64,000 nucleotides of DNA from Ureibacillus acetophenoni (GCF_900220965.1 NZ_OBQC01000004.1:124001-188000); one strand, 5' to 3'; positions 44,770-54,836 are shown, counted from the stretch's first letter. Notes: generated by a model from the letters alone, not told the origin. Numbers and translations are program-made.

Positions 44770-45945
44770 ATGCAACATTTTGACACTGTATTAAACAGAC
44801 GAAATAGCAACTCTGTAAAGTGGGATGGTGGCGAACTGATCAAATCATTTGGTTTTACAGAACGATTTGACGACGATACATTACCGTTATTTATCGCAGA
44901 TATGGATTTTCCAGTGGCAGAACCAATAGTCCAAGCTATGCAAAAAGTAATTGATAATAAAATATTTGGCTATTCAATCATTCCAACTGAATACTATCAA
45001 GCGATTAAAAACTGGTTTAGCAGAAAATATAATTTGCATATCGAAAAAGATCATATCGTCTATAGCCCGGGTACCGTTAATGCGATTAATACTTGTGTAA
45101 AAGCATTTACTGATCCTGGAGATGGAATTATCATTCAACGCCCTTCTTACCCACCTTTTGCGACTGCTATTGAAAATAATGGACGTACAATAGTCGATAA
45201 TCATTTAGTACGTGATGAAAACTATCAATATCATTTCGATTTTGAAGATTTAGAAATAAAAGCGCAAGACCCTAAAAATAAATTACTCATCCTTTGTAAC
45301 CCACATAATCCTACTGGCCGCATCTTTACAACAGAAGAACTTCGTAGAATAGCAGAAATTAGTGATAGAAATAATCTAATTATTATTAGCGACGAAATTC
45401 ATGGAGATTTAATAAGACAAAATGCAGTCTTTCATCCGTTAGCAACAGTCACAAATTATGAAAATTTAATTACCCTTACAGCCATTAACAAAACATTTAA
45501 TGTAGCAGGTTTACATTGCTCAAACACGATTATTCAAAATGAAGAATTAAGAAAAAAATATGAAAGTGTCCAAGGCATGCAATCCCCTACTCCTTTTGCA
45601 ATTGCTGCACTCATTGCAGCTTACAACGAATGTGATGAATGGCTTGACCAACTAAAAGAGTATTTAGATGGAACATTTGAATGGGTGGATCGATTTTTAA
45701 GTGAGAAGATGCCTCAAGTAAAATACAGCATTTCTGAAGGTACCTATGTCTTATGGATGGATTTTAGCGGCTATAACCTCACGCCGCATGAAGTACATGA
45801 CAGAATTTATAACAAGGCAAATGTAGTTTTAGAGGATGGTAAAATGTTTGGAAAAGAGTATGATGATTTCCAAAGAATTTGTCTCCCTTCACCAAGAAGC
45901 ATCGTTAAAGAAGCTTTTGAAAGAATTGCAAAAGAGTTCAATTAA
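44770..45945 (+). CDS. MalY/PatB-type aminotransferase / cysteine-S-conjugate beta-lyase
   Basis: A 391-residue fold-type I PLP enzyme: LPLFIADMDFPVAEPI is the PatB/MalY signature, LILCNPHNPTGRIFT and IIISDEIHGDL bind PLP, and TAINKTFNVAGLH holds the Schiff-base lysine. Family members cleave the C-S bond of cystathionine or cysteine conjugates to pyruvate, ammonia and a thiol. AGGGAGGGAGAAATT precedes the ATG. It is the first gene of an operon with an M20 amidohydrolase, which suggests use of N-acylated sulfur amino acids. Confidence 0.92.
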   Translation: MQHFDTVLNRRNSNSVKWDGGELIKSFGFTERFDDDTLPLFIADMDFPVAEPIVQAMQKVIDNKIFGYSIIPTEYYQAIKNWFSRKYNLHIEKDHIVYSPGTVNAINTCVKAFTDPGDGIIIQRPSYPPFATAIENNGRTIVDNHLVRDENYQYHFDFEDLEIKAQDPKNKLLILCNPHNPTGRIFTTEELRRIAEISDRNNLIIISDEIHGDLIRQNAVFHPLATVTNYENLITLTAINKTFNVAGLHCSNTIIQNEELRKKYESVQGMQSPTPFAIAALIAAYNECDEWLDQLKEYLDGTFEWVDRFLSEKMPQVKYSISEGTYVLWMDFSGYNLTPHEVHDRIYNKANVVLEDGKMFGKEYDDFQRICLPSPRSIVKEAFERIAKEFN

Positions 45946-45962
45946 ATGAGGAGGTCTTTACT

Positions 45963-47237
45963 ATGGTAAATAATATTTCCTTGAATGTTTTAAAAGAGGC
46001 GCTGGATATAGAAGATTATGTAATTAGTACTCGCCGTTATTTACATGAAAACCCGGAAATTGGACTTCAAGAAACAAACACCATTCAACATGTCACAAAC
46101 GAACTAACTAAAATGTCTATTCCTTTCGAGATCATCGACAACGGAGGCATTATAGGTTATATCCAAGGCAAAAAACCAGGTAAAAAACTGATTTTACGTG
46201 CGGATTTAGATGCATTGCCAATGAAGGAATCTGAATTCAACTTAAAACAAAAGAAAGAAGTTGTTTCCAAAAACGATGCTGCTGCACACACTTGTGGTCA
46301 TGATGCTCATACTGCAATGCTTCTAGGTGCTGCAAAAATTTTAACAGCACACAAAGATTTGATAAATGGAACGATTATTCTAGCATTCGAACAAGGTGAA
46401 GAAATGGGTGGTGGAATCTATAATCTATTAACACGTTTAAAAGAAATAGGTGCAGATGGAATTTGGGGTATCCATTTAAAATCGGATATGCCTGCAGGAA
46501 AAATTTCAGTTGAAGCAGGACCTCGAATGGCTAGTGCATTTTCATTTAAAGTGATGATCGAAGGAAAAAGCGGTCACGGATCAAGACCAGATTTATCAAT
46601 CGCTCCACTCGATTGTTTCACAGACTTCTATCAAAATATAAAGTCATTGCGATTGACTGGACTTAACCCTTTCGATCCAATTGCTCTATCCATTGGAACA
46701 ATTGAATATGGAAATGCTGCAAATATTATTCCACAAACATTAACGTTTTCGGGAACCTGTAGATTTTTACACTATTCTCAAGGGAAACAAGCTGAAATCA
46801 AGTTTAAAGAGCTATTAAGTAAAATTTGCGATCTTCATAATTGTCAATTCAAATATTTATCAGAACCAAAAGCTATGGACCTTATCGTTTACAACAACGA
46901 ACAATGTTCTCAAATTGCAACTGAATCCGTCTCAAATGCTTTAGGTAGCGAAGTAAATTTTAAATATCCAGCTTGGATGGCATCTGAGTCCTTTTCTATG
47001 TATCAAAAATATTTCCCCGGGGTTTTTGCATTCCTAGGTATTGCCAATGAAGAACTAGGTTCAGGTGCAGAACATCACAATGAAAAATTCGATGTGGATG
47101 AAAGCGCTTTAAAGATAGGTGTTGCTTCAACCGTTCAATATGCCATTGATTTCTTAAATGTTCATGAAGATATTAAGTTTACACCTGATAAGAGAACTGT
47201 AAAAGAATTATTTATAGATAATGGTTTTCAAATTTAA
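45963..47237 (+). CDS. M20 family amidohydrolase (aminoacylase-like)
   Basis: A 424-residue metallopeptidase-fold enzyme: TRRYLHENPEIGLQE, LRADLDALPMKE, HTCGHDAHTAMLLGAA, FEQGEEMGGG and the late HHNEKFDVDESAL supply the di-metal ligands seen in hippurate/IAA-amino-acid hydrolases. GSGHGS-like SGHGSRPDLSIAP marks the lid domain. It would remove an acyl group from an N-acyl amino acid. The start lies 17 bp after the lyase gene with GAGGTC before it, so co-transcription is clear. Its product would be a free amino acid for the lyase. Confidence 0.92.
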   Translation: MVNNISLNVLKEALDIEDYVISTRRYLHENPEIGLQETNTIQHVTNELTKMSIPFEIIDNGGIIGYIQGKKPGKKLILRADLDALPMKESEFNLKQKKEVVSKNDAAAHTCGHDAHTAMLLGAAKILTAHKDLINGTIILAFEQGEEMGGGIYNLLTRLKEIGADGIWGIHLKSDMPAGKISVEAGPRMASAFSFKVMIEGKSGHGSRPDLSIAPLDCFTDFYQNIKSLRLTGLNPFDPIALSIGTIEYGNAANIIPQTLTFSGTCRFLHYSQGKQAEIKFKELLSKICDLHNCQFKYLSEPKAMDLIVYNNEQCSQIATESVSNALGSEVNFKYPAWMASESFSMYQKYFPGVFAFLGIANEELGSGAEHHNEKFDVDESALKIGVASTVQYAIDFLNVHEDIKFTPDKRTVKELFIDNGFQI

Positions 47238-47309
47238 GGCGTTAAGAGACACTCTATTCTTTTCATAATCTTTATCTTAAATCATTTTATTGGGTAAGGA
47301 GAACCAACA

Positions 47310-48479
47310 GTGGAGAATCAAACACTAAAAAAATCTGTCCTGTTTGTTCTATTAATAACCGTTTTAGTTTCCGGTATTTCTCAAGGGTTGCTCATGCCAG
47401 TAATCTCAATAATTTTTGAACAACAAGGTATTTCACCAACTATTTCTGGGTTACACTCAGCAGCCTTTTATATTGGGATATTAATAGCCTCACCTTTTAT
47501 GGAAATGTTTATTCGTAAATTTGGGTTTAAAAACGTCATCTTAATAGGTTTAACTATAACAATTGTCTCTAACCTTCTATTTCTAGTCTTTGAGTCTATC
47601 TTTATTTGGTTCTTGTTAAGACTACTAATCGGTATTGGAGCGAATATGTGCGCACTAGCATCTCAAACATGGATCACTTCCACCGTTGGGCAAAAATCAA
47701 GAGGTGTAATTATCTCCATTTACGGATTATGTTTCGGGTTAGGTTTTGCTATTGGCCCTTATGCGACAAGTTTAATAGAATACAACGAAAATCTACCATT
47801 TCTCCTATTAGCTTGTTTAAGTATGACAATTTTTACTATTGTCTTGTTTTTAGAAAATAGACATTCCATTTCGTATGAAGAGCAAGTTAATTTTCGTTTA
47901 TTAGATTTTTTTAATCGGTTTAAACTCGTATTAAATTACGCTTGGGTTGCCTTATTATTCCCTTTTACCTATGGCGTATTAGAATCTGTCATTAATGTGA
48001 ATTTACCTACTCAAGTATTACGATCTAATCTGGATTTGAATTTAATTGCGGTGCTCGTTTCAGTATTTGCATTAGGAAGTATTATATTTCAAATACCTTT
48101 AGGGATCATGAGTGACCGTTATGGAAGAAGAAAAATTCTCGCGATTTCAACCGCGATTGGGACTTTCTCATTTGGTGTTGGTGTAATTTTCTTTCACAAT
48201 ATCATTCTATTAATCTCTATGTTATGTATTGCAGGTATGTTTGTTGGATCTATATACTCTTTAGGAATTGCTTACATGATCGATTTAATACCAAAACAAC
48301 TCATTCCAATGGGGACAGTTTTATCAGGAATTGTGTTCAGTTTTGGTAGCATACTCGGCCCTATCATTGGGGGTGGATTATTAGAAACAATACCTCATTT
48401 TAATGTTTTATGGATTTTTATCGTTTTACTACTCATTCTATCGATTGTTTTAGCTAAGGGGATACAAAAAGAATTGTAA
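47310..48479 (+). CDS. Major facilitator superfamily transporter
   Basis: A 389-residue protein with 12 membrane segments. The cytoplasmic loop between helices 8 and 9 carries MSDRYGRRKILAIS, and GLCFGLGFAIGPYATSLIE is the helix 5 motif of drug:H+ antiporters, so export is more likely than import. The start is GTG at 47310 after AAGGAG. It may export the thiol or another by-product of the lyase, or be a general efflux pump. Confidence 0.88.
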   Translation: MENQTLKKSVLFVLLITVLVSGISQGLLMPVISIIFEQQGISPTISGLHSAAFYIGILIASPFMEMFIRKFGFKNVILIGLTITIVSNLLFLVFESIFIWFLLRLLIGIGANMCALASQTWITSTVGQKSRGVIISIYGLCFGLGFAIGPYATSLIEYNENLPFLLLACLSMTIFTIVLFLENRHSISYEEQVNFRLLDFFNRFKLVLNYAWVALLFPFTYGVLESVINVNLPTQVLRSNLDLNLIAVLVSVFALGSIIFQIPLGIMSDRYGRRKILAISTAIGTFSFGVGVIFFHNIILLISMLCIAGMFVGSIYSLGIAYMIDLIPKQLIPMGTVLSGIVFSFGSILGPIIGGGLLETIPHFNVLWIFIVLLLILSIVLAKGIQKEL

Positions 48480-48504
48480 TGATTTATACACAAGGGGGAA
48501 ATTT

Positions 48505-49959
48505 ATGGTTACACAAATAAAATCTAAAACAGAATCAAAAAATGTAGTGAAAACTCAAAAGAAAAAATTCAAATTAAGATTACCGAATGTCATTATTATG
48601 ATGTTTCTAATGATCTTAGTAGCTTGTATATTAACTTATATTATTCCAGCAGGAAATTTTGAGTATTCTGAAGATGGTAAATTGATTCCTGGTACTTATC
48701 ATAGTGTTGAAGGTACTCCTGTCAATCCAATCTATGCATTAACACTAATAGTACAAGGTGGAGTTGCAGCTAGTAGCGTAATCATTACCATTCTTTTCAT
48801 GGGTGGTTTACTAGGTGGGATATTCCAGTTAGATTCAATAAATAAAATTATCAGTGCTTTAATTATGAGATTCGAAAATGCTGGGCCTAACATTCTTGTA
48901 TTAGGTATGTTTTTATTAATGTCCTTCATAGGATTTTTCCTTGGCGGCGACATGATGATTGTATTTGTCACATTAGGAGTCATACTAACCCGTAAGTTAA
49001 AGTTAGATCCGATAACAGCGTTAGCAGTTACATTTTTACCTCTTTTTCTAGCGTTTTCAATTGCTCCAAGTGGTGAAGCATATATTGGGCAACTATTTGC
49101 TGGTATCCCACTATATTCAGGATACATTGGACGAACAATTATGTTTTTAATTTTCATGCCAATTACTGCATTGTATGTCGTCCTATATGCTCGTAAGGTT
49201 TTAAAGGACCCTACAAAAAGTGCAATGGGCAATACGGAATGGATTACAATGAATGCTCAAGAAGAAAATGAAATTAAAGTTGATAAAGCACAGAAAGTTA
49301 CTTGGCAAGACATAGTGGTTATCGGAATTGTTATTATTTCTCCAATTATATTAGCTTATGGAAATCTTGTTCTGGGCTGGGCGGCACTTTATGGTAATGG
49401 TCCAATAATTACAGTATTCATGTTGGCATTTATAGTTGCTTATGTTGTGAAAAGAAAATCATTAGATGATATGGTAGGAGCTTTTACTAAAGGATTAAAT
49501 GATATGGTTGTAGTTGCTGTTGTCATTGGTTTAGCTAGAACTGTAAGTGTTGTTTTAGAAAAAGGTAATATTTTAAGTACAGTTATTAACTTCATGACAA
49601 GTTCATTAGGGGATTTCTCACTTGGTATTACATCTATTTTCATCTTCCTTGTTGCACTTATATTTAACTTCTTAGTACCATCTGGATCTGGAATGAGTGG
49701 CGTAATGATGCCTATATTACAACCCGTTGCAGAGATGCTTGGAATGACTGATCAGGTATTAGTAACTTCAATTCAATTTGGAGGAGGTTTAGGAAATTTA
49801 ATCATTCCTACGCTAGGTGCTACAATGGGAGCGATCGCCATTGCAAGAGCAAACTTCGGTTCCTGGATTAAATTTATGATACCTTTATTCATTATATGGA
49901 TGGTTGTCGGTTCAATCATTCTCTATTATATTTCATCAATTGGATGGGTTGGGTATTAA
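48505..49959 (+). CDS. YfcC family transporter (DcuC/arginine-ornithine-antiporter-like)
   Basis: A 484-residue membrane protein. LRLPNVIIMMFLMILVACIL, then YIIPAGNFEYSEDGK, is the YfcC-type N-terminus, and FNFLVPSGSGMSGVMMPILQ is the typical transport hairpin. It should take up an amino acid or dicarboxylate-like anion, plausibly the N-acyl substrate of this operon. AGGGGGAAATTT precedes the ATG. It ends the operon, followed by a terminator at 50003. Confidence 0.9.
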   Translation: MVTQIKSKTESKNVVKTQKKKFKLRLPNVIIMMFLMILVACILTYIIPAGNFEYSEDGKLIPGTYHSVEGTPVNPIYALTLIVQGGVAASSVIITILFMGGLLGGIFQLDSINKIISALIMRFENAGPNILVLGMFLLMSFIGFFLGGDMMIVFVTLGVILTRKLKLDPITALAVTFLPLFLAFSIAPSGEAYIGQLFAGIPLYSGYIGRTIMFLIFMPITALYVVLYARKVLKDPTKSAMGNTEWITMNAQEENEIKVDKAQKVTWQDIVVIGIVIISPIILAYGNLVLGWAALYGNGPIITVFMLAFIVAYVVKRKSLDDMVGAFTKGLNDMVVVAVVIGLARTVSVVLEKGNILSTVINFMTSSLGDFSLGITSIFIFLVALIFNFLVPSGSGMSGVMMPILQPVAEMLGMTDQVLVTSIQFGGGLGNLIIPTLGATMGAIAIARANFGSWIKFMIPLFIIWMVVGSIILYYISSIGWVGY

Positions 49960-50002
49960 TATAAGATGAGGAGGCTAGGACACAAACTTCCTCTGAATTG
50001 AT

Positions 50003-50039
50003 AAAGCCGGTAGCATCTTACAAGGATGCTATCGGCTTT
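50003..50039 (+). terminator. Terminator of the lyase-amidohydrolase-transporter operon
   Basis: AAAGCCGGTAGCATC and GATGCTATCGGCTTT form a 15-bp stem (one G-T pair) with a 7-base loop, 44 bp after the YfcC stop. The 3' arm itself ends in TTT. Confidence 0.85.
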
Positions 50040-50096
50040 CTGGTTTGGTTGATTATATGATCCTTCAGGGCAATTTCTAGTCGGAGGAATTAAATT

Positions 50097-50172
50097 GGCG
50101 GAATTTCTCCCTTCTTTGCCCCGAAAGCGAGCATCTTTTCACCCTTAACCCGAAAATTTCCGCTTAATAATT
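50097..50172. repeat. Truncated, inverted copy of the 163-bp repeat
   Basis: The reverse complement reads AAGCGGAAATTTTCGGGTTA, then GATGCTCGC and GGGGCAAA, aligning with the first half of the unit at 42634 (GATGCTCGCTATTGGGGCAAA). Only about 76 bp are left. Confidence 0.7.
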
Positions 50173-50274
50173 TTACTCTTTTCTCTAAGCTAGTTTTGTG
50201 CGCAATCTTTTTTACCGAAAAATTAAACTTCTAAAGCTAATTACACCCCTTAGCGAACGCAGAGTAATTAAATA

Positions 50275-50306
50275 AGGAGTGACGAGACCGAAGTCTCGCC
50301 ACTCCT
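50275..50306. terminator. Hairpin upstream of the gene at 50431
   Basis: AGGAGTG-AC-GAGAC and GTCTC-GC-CACTCCT form a strong stem around a CGAA-type loop. It has only a weak T tract on the plus strand (ATTAAG). It is probably a terminator remnant or insulating structure. Confidence 0.5.
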
Positions 50307-50430
50307 ATTAAGCATGGTGCCATTTGCATTTAAATGTGTAATAAATTTTCCAAAATTAATCTACAATTCCCCTTCCAAATCTATTACATTATATTTAATA
50401 CCAATTTTTATAAGAATGGAGGAAATCACT

Positions 50431-51138
50431 TTGGAAATCTTAGCTCAATTATCAAATGTCAGCTTATCAGAACTTTTATCCAACAGTCTTCGTGATAGCC
50501 TAGGACTAACAATGAAAAATCAGTGGGATGAACAAATACATCATGGTAGAGTTCACGAACTGTACTATTTTGAAATCAATAAAAATGAAACCAACCCGGA
50601 ATTCCTACAACAATTTATACGGGACTGGAAACCTGTTTACGAGCAGCTATCCCTTCAACATGATTACAATGCATTACGTTTAGAGCTCGCAACAAAAGAT
50701 TCATACAACATAACCGCGCAATTAGATGAACTAATGGATGATGTACACACACCACGCCTAGAACTTTGGATGGACCCCGCAACACGTACCCAACACATCG
50801 CTGAACTAGACGACGCCATCTTCGAAAACAAAAACATCCCAAAAAAACAATTACACTACCTAGCAAGCAACACACTCTCAATTCAAAAACTCTATGAACT
50901 CATTGAACAAAAAATGACCGAAGACTCCGTCATAAATTACGCCATCTCGGTACAAACACAACAACAAATGAAAGAGAACTTCGATACCTTACATAAAGCG
51001 ATCCAGCAGTATAAAGAAAAACAAGAAATCGAGATTCTAAACTGTTTAGTAGACAAACTAGAGGATTTCTACTCGTGGTTAAAGGGGTTACTAACGGCAA
51101 TAAAAAAGCATATACAGCTGAATTTTAGAAACCGTTAA
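50431..51138 (+). CDS. Hypothetical protein, 235 residues
   Basis: I do not recognise the family. The protein is hydrophilic, rich in Gln, Glu and Leu, with helical character and coiled-coil potential near TQQQMKENFDTLHKAIQQYK, and no membrane segment. The last 20 residues are basic. The start is TTG at 50431, chosen because GGAGG lies eight bases before it; the frame opens upstream at 50314, but that part is AT-rich and out of style. It has its own flanking hairpins (50275 and 51148), so it is probably monocistronic. Codon use from 50690 on shows an unusually high share of C-ending codons compared with neighbours. Confidence 0.6.
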   Translation: MEILAQLSNVSLSELLSNSLRDSLGLTMKNQWDEQIHHGRVHELYYFEINKNETNPEFLQQFIRDWKPVYEQLSLQHDYNALRLELATKDSYNITAQLDELMDDVHTPRLELWMDPATRTQHIAELDDAIFENKNIPKKQLHYLASNTLSIQKLYELIEQKMTEDSVINYAISVQTQQQMKENFDTLHKAIQQYKEKQEIEILNCLVDKLEDFYSWLKGLLTAIKKHIQLNFRNR

Positions 51139-51147
51139 AATAATATA

Positions 51148-51196
51148 GGGGCAGATTAGCCGTCAACTATTGAAGTTTATGGCTAAATACTGCCCC
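51148..51196. terminator. Bidirectional terminator between convergent genes
   Basis: GGGGCAG, an unpaired base and TTAGCC pair with GGCTAA, two unpaired bases and CTGCCCC around a 20-base loop. It lies between convergent genes (stop codons at 51138 and 51224) and can serve both. Confidence 0.75.
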
Positions 51197-51223
51197 TTTA
51201 CTTACCGAATGAAAATCAAAAAC

Positions 51224-54142
51224 CTACTTAAAATATTCATTTATACCAAAAACACTTGCTTTCCTATAGGATGGTAAACTGTCACTACTTTTCGATAAAA
51301 TAATAAATGAATTCAGAAGAGCAGAAACAGAAGTTTGCTCCTCACTTCCCAGACTAAACTTAATACCATATTCCGTTATATCTTCATTCATTTCTTCTTT
51401 CCAGACGATGCTACCCTTCAAATTAATGGATTCCCCAAGAAGTTCTGTTTTAAACTGGTAAATGACATCACCCCTTATAGGCAACTTAAGGTTAGATACA
51501 AATCGTAGACCACCAGCACTGATGTCCATGACTAATACATTTGACACACCTAGTTTGACAATTCGCCCTGCAATTGAAGTTAGCCTCATATCAGCCTCAA
51601 GTGGTACTGGGAAGTTGAGGCGGTAATGTTTTCTTCTGTCATGTTTTAATTTTTCATTAGGATCCACAGGTGACAGTATTTCCTTCTGTAAAAGTGCTTC
51701 AAACTCATTAACTGAAACAGGATGACTAAATAAATATCCTTGTACTTCGGTACATTGTTCTTGTTGTAGCGTCTTTAGTTGCTGAATTGTTTCTACACCT
51801 TCTGCGACAACTCTTAAATTTAACCCTTTAGACATATAAATAATTGATTTTACCAGATGCATATTTCGTTCACCGTCGTGCATGTTTCTTATAAACGACT
51901 TATCAATTTTTACTACATCAAATGGATATTGGGTTAGGTAAGAAAGGGACGAGTACCCTTTTCCAAAGTCATCTAGTACAATTTTAATGCCTAATTCTTT
52001 TAACTTTGATATTGATTTTTTCACCATTTCAGAGTTATTTAAAATCATACTTTCCGTAATTTCAAATTCAATATTATTCGGCTGAATGCCTGCATCTCGA
52101 ATAGTCGATTCAACCTTACTAGGCAAATCTGGTTGCATAAAGTGAACTGCTGATATGTTGACTGAAATTGGTACGATATTTACGCCAGCATCTTTCCATT
52201 TTTTTATTTGATAGCAGACTTTATCTAAAACCCAATCATCAATTTCAGTGATTAAGCCATTTTCTTCGGCAATTGTTAAGAATTCATCTGGAGAAATAAG
52301 TCCCCACTCGGGATGATTCCATCGAATGAGAGCTTCTGCACCGATGATTCTATTTGAATTGGAATCCACTCGGGGTTGAAAATATAAGACGAGTTCCTTA
52401 TTTTCTATTGCATTCATCAAGTCGCGACCAATACTATAATTTTTAAAGGACTGTATACTACTTGAATGAGAGAGTATATGGTAAGTTCCATACCCTTCCT
52501 TTTCTGCATTTTGCAATGCAAGACTAGCATTTCTCATTAACTCCAAGCTAGTTGAACCATCCTCAGGATAAGTACACACTCCAATACTTGCTGTGACGTA
52601 TAATTTATATTTATCTATACTAAATGGCTCTTTAAGACATTCTGTGATCTGCTTAATTTTTTCCTTCAAACTGTCAATCGACTCAACTTTTTTAATTAAT
52701 AGCATAAATTCATCGCCACCACGGCGAGCAACAATATCGGTTGGCGATAAATAACTTTTTATCCGATTTGGAAATCGTTTTAACAGTTCATCTCCAACTT
52801 CATTTCCAAGTGTATTGTTAATATATTTAAAACCATTAATGTTCAATTTCACAACTGCAAAGTGATGATTAGTATTCGAATACTCATATATTAATTGTTC
52901 TAATTCCTCTATAAACTTATTTCTATTAGGTAAGTTTGTTAGTGAATCATAATTAGCTAAGTATTTAATTTTATCTTCTAATAATATTTTTTCGGTAATA
53001 TCAGTAATCACTCCATCAAGCCTTATAAGATTTCCTTTTTCATCTAAAGTAGGAATTGTATAGTCCAATATCCATCTAATATCACCATTTTTAGTTATAA
53101 TCCGGTATTGATGGTGAATAATTTTGCCTTCTCCTAATTTAAACTGGACACCCAAATACTGCTGATGATCTGCTTTATGTACAACGGAACCCCAGTCTAG
53201 TCCCATATTAAATTCGTCCTTCGTATAGCCAGATATATATTCAATCCCTTTAGAATAACTAACCGTACGACCACTTTTCAGATCTAAAGACCATATTCCT
53301 ACATCAAGGTTATCGTATATTTCTTTGATTTGTTTTTCTTTTTCCAATATATTGTCTAGAAGTTTGTGATTTATAATATCTTGGACAAATCCAACTACAC
53401 CATCAAGATTCCCTTTACCATCAAGTAAAATTCCGAATTGTTCTTGAACAAGAATGGTCGTTTGGTCTTTTCGAACAAGTCGATATTGGAGTTGAAACGC
53501 TCTTCTTTCTTTTAATGCAGTTTCGAAGGCACTTTTAACTCGTTCTCTATCTTCAGGGTGTATAAAACGTAAAAAATGTTTCATCGATGGGGTAAATTGC
53601 TTTTCAGATTCAATTTGAAGCATATTGTTTATTTGATTAGAGAAATAAAGAAAGTCATTAATAGCGTCATAATAGAAACTACAAATGTAATCTAATTGGT
53701 CAAAAGCATTCTGCATTATTTTGAATTGATCTAACTCTTTTTTTTGATTTTGGAATTTAGTTGTATCATCTATAATAACAAAGACTTCTTTTACAGCTTT
53801 GTTTTTAATTGGTACCATTGTGATGTTGATTTCTACGTTCTTGCCATCTTTTGTGACACCTATTGTATTAAATTTTTGAGCATTTCCAAGTAAAGCTTTT
53901 TCAAAATATTGAACTATATCAAGTGAATTATACTTAATGAAAACATCAAAGAACGATTCAATAAAATCTTGTTTATCGTATCCAAATTGTTTCATAAATG
54001 CTTGGTTATAAGAAATGATTTTTCCATTAATGTCTAATTTAATCACAGCGTTTAGATGTTCATAAACTTCTGGTTTTAAATCCCATTCAGTTAATAGTTC
54101 AAACGACTTTAGTTCCTTTGTCTTTTTAAACAGCCCTCTCAT
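51224..54142 (-). CDS. PAS-PAS-PAS-GGDEF-EAL-PilZ cyclic-di-GMP protein
   Basis: A 972-residue cytoplasmic signalling protein without membrane segments. Three PAS domains (about 25-140, 150-260 and 270-390; DGVVGFVQDI and RLDGVITDITEKILLEDKI mark their ends) are followed by a GGDEF domain with an intact ARRGGDEFML near residue 475, an EAL domain (GAEALIRWNHPEWG near 600, LDDFGKGYSSLSYL) and a C-terminal PilZ domain, whose RRKHYRLNF and DISAGGLRFV motifs bind c-di-GMP. It may make, degrade and sense the messenger in one chain. It could couple redox or ligand input to surface polysaccharide, motility or biofilm. Confidence 0.92.
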   Translation of the reverse strand: MRGLFKKTKELKSFELLTEWDLKPEVYEHLNAVIKLDINGKIISYNQAFMKQFGYDKQDFIESFFDVFIKYNSLDIVQYFEKALLGNAQKFNTIGVTKDGKNVEINITMVPIKNKAVKEVFVIIDDTTKFQNQKKELDQFKIMQNAFDQLDYICSFYYDAINDFLYFSNQINNMLQIESEKQFTPSMKHFLRFIHPEDRERVKSAFETALKERRAFQLQYRLVRKDQTTILVQEQFGILLDGKGNLDGVVGFVQDIINHKLLDNILEKEKQIKEIYDNLDVGIWSLDLKSGRTVSYSKGIEYISGYTKDEFNMGLDWGSVVHKADHQQYLGVQFKLGEGKIIHHQYRIITKNGDIRWILDYTIPTLDEKGNLIRLDGVITDITEKILLEDKIKYLANYDSLTNLPNRNKFIEELEQLIYEYSNTNHHFAVVKLNINGFKYINNTLGNEVGDELLKRFPNRIKSYLSPTDIVARRGGDEFMLLIKKVESIDSLKEKIKQITECLKEPFSIDKYKLYVTASIGVCTYPEDGSTSLELMRNASLALQNAEKEGYGTYHILSHSSSIQSFKNYSIGRDLMNAIENKELVLYFQPRVDSNSNRIIGAEALIRWNHPEWGLISPDEFLTIAEENGLITEIDDWVLDKVCYQIKKWKDAGVNIVPISVNISAVHFMQPDLPSKVESTIRDAGIQPNNIEFEITESMILNNSEMVKKSISKLKELGIKIVLDDFGKGYSSLSYLTQYPFDVVKIDKSFIRNMHDGERNMHLVKSIIYMSKGLNLRVVAEGVETIQQLKTLQQEQCTEVQGYLFSHPVSVNEFEALLQKEILSPVDPNEKLKHDRRKHYRLNFPVPLEADMRLTSIAGRIVKLGVSNVLVMDISAGGLRFVSNLKLPIRGDVIYQFKTELLGESINLKGSIVWKEEMNEDITEYGIKFSLGSEEQTSVSALLNSFIILSKSSDSLPSYRKASVFGINEYFK

Positions 54143-54806
54143 ATACTATAACTCCCTTATTCTATAATTGAATTGTATGGTTTAAAGGATGTCTTTACCG
54201 GGATGTAGTTACTTACTGTAAAGTCCTTCCCCTCTTGTTTGTCTAAGATGTCAATTTCGGTACCAAAGAGATATGTGAAATATAATTTTCATTCAAGATA
54301 ATATTATCATCATATCAACAACACAATATAATTCAATTGTACTTTTTTGCCCTAAATGTCATTTTTTTGATGTTTACAATATTTCGAAGTATTCTCGTTA
54401 GGTAAAATGTTCTAAAAATAGTTATATAAGTATAAGTAGTTTTTACTATCTGACTTTTCTGTATAATTATAAAATTTAGATAGATTTGATTAAAGCGTTT
54501 TTAATTAGTAGAATATGTACAATTATTAGAAGGTTTAATAGAAGGATTTGGATGTTTTAAATTTAGTATGAAATTTAATTTTATTTTAAAATAATTTTAA
54601 TTAGGTTCCATGCTAGGGGTTAAGTTTTTTGGGGATATTTTAAAAATTTTTTATCTATTTAAAAAGTGGTCCCTTATGAACGGTTTAATAAGCTTGATTA
54701 GTTAAACAAAATAGAAAATAGGGAAAAGTGGAAATAACAAAGGTGAAAAATTCTACTTTCGTGAGTTTAATTAATGGTAAATTGCTTAAAAGGCCATATT
54801 TAAAAA
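54143..54806. other. AT-rich intergenic region upstream of the GGDEF-EAL gene
   Basis: About 660 bp without a credible open frame. It contains the promoter region of the c-di-GMP gene, and many AT tracts around 54480-54680. I see no tRNA, repeat unit or strong hairpin besides the terminator at 54807. Confidence 0.5.
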
Positions 54807-54836
54807 AGAAGAAACCCTCTCCCAAGGGTTTCTTCT
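54807..54836 (-). terminator. Terminator after the histone-deacetylase-like gene
   Basis: Minus strand AGAAGAAACCCT-TGGGAG-AGGGTTTCTTCT followed by TTTTTT, six bases past the stop at 54842. Confidence 0.92.
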
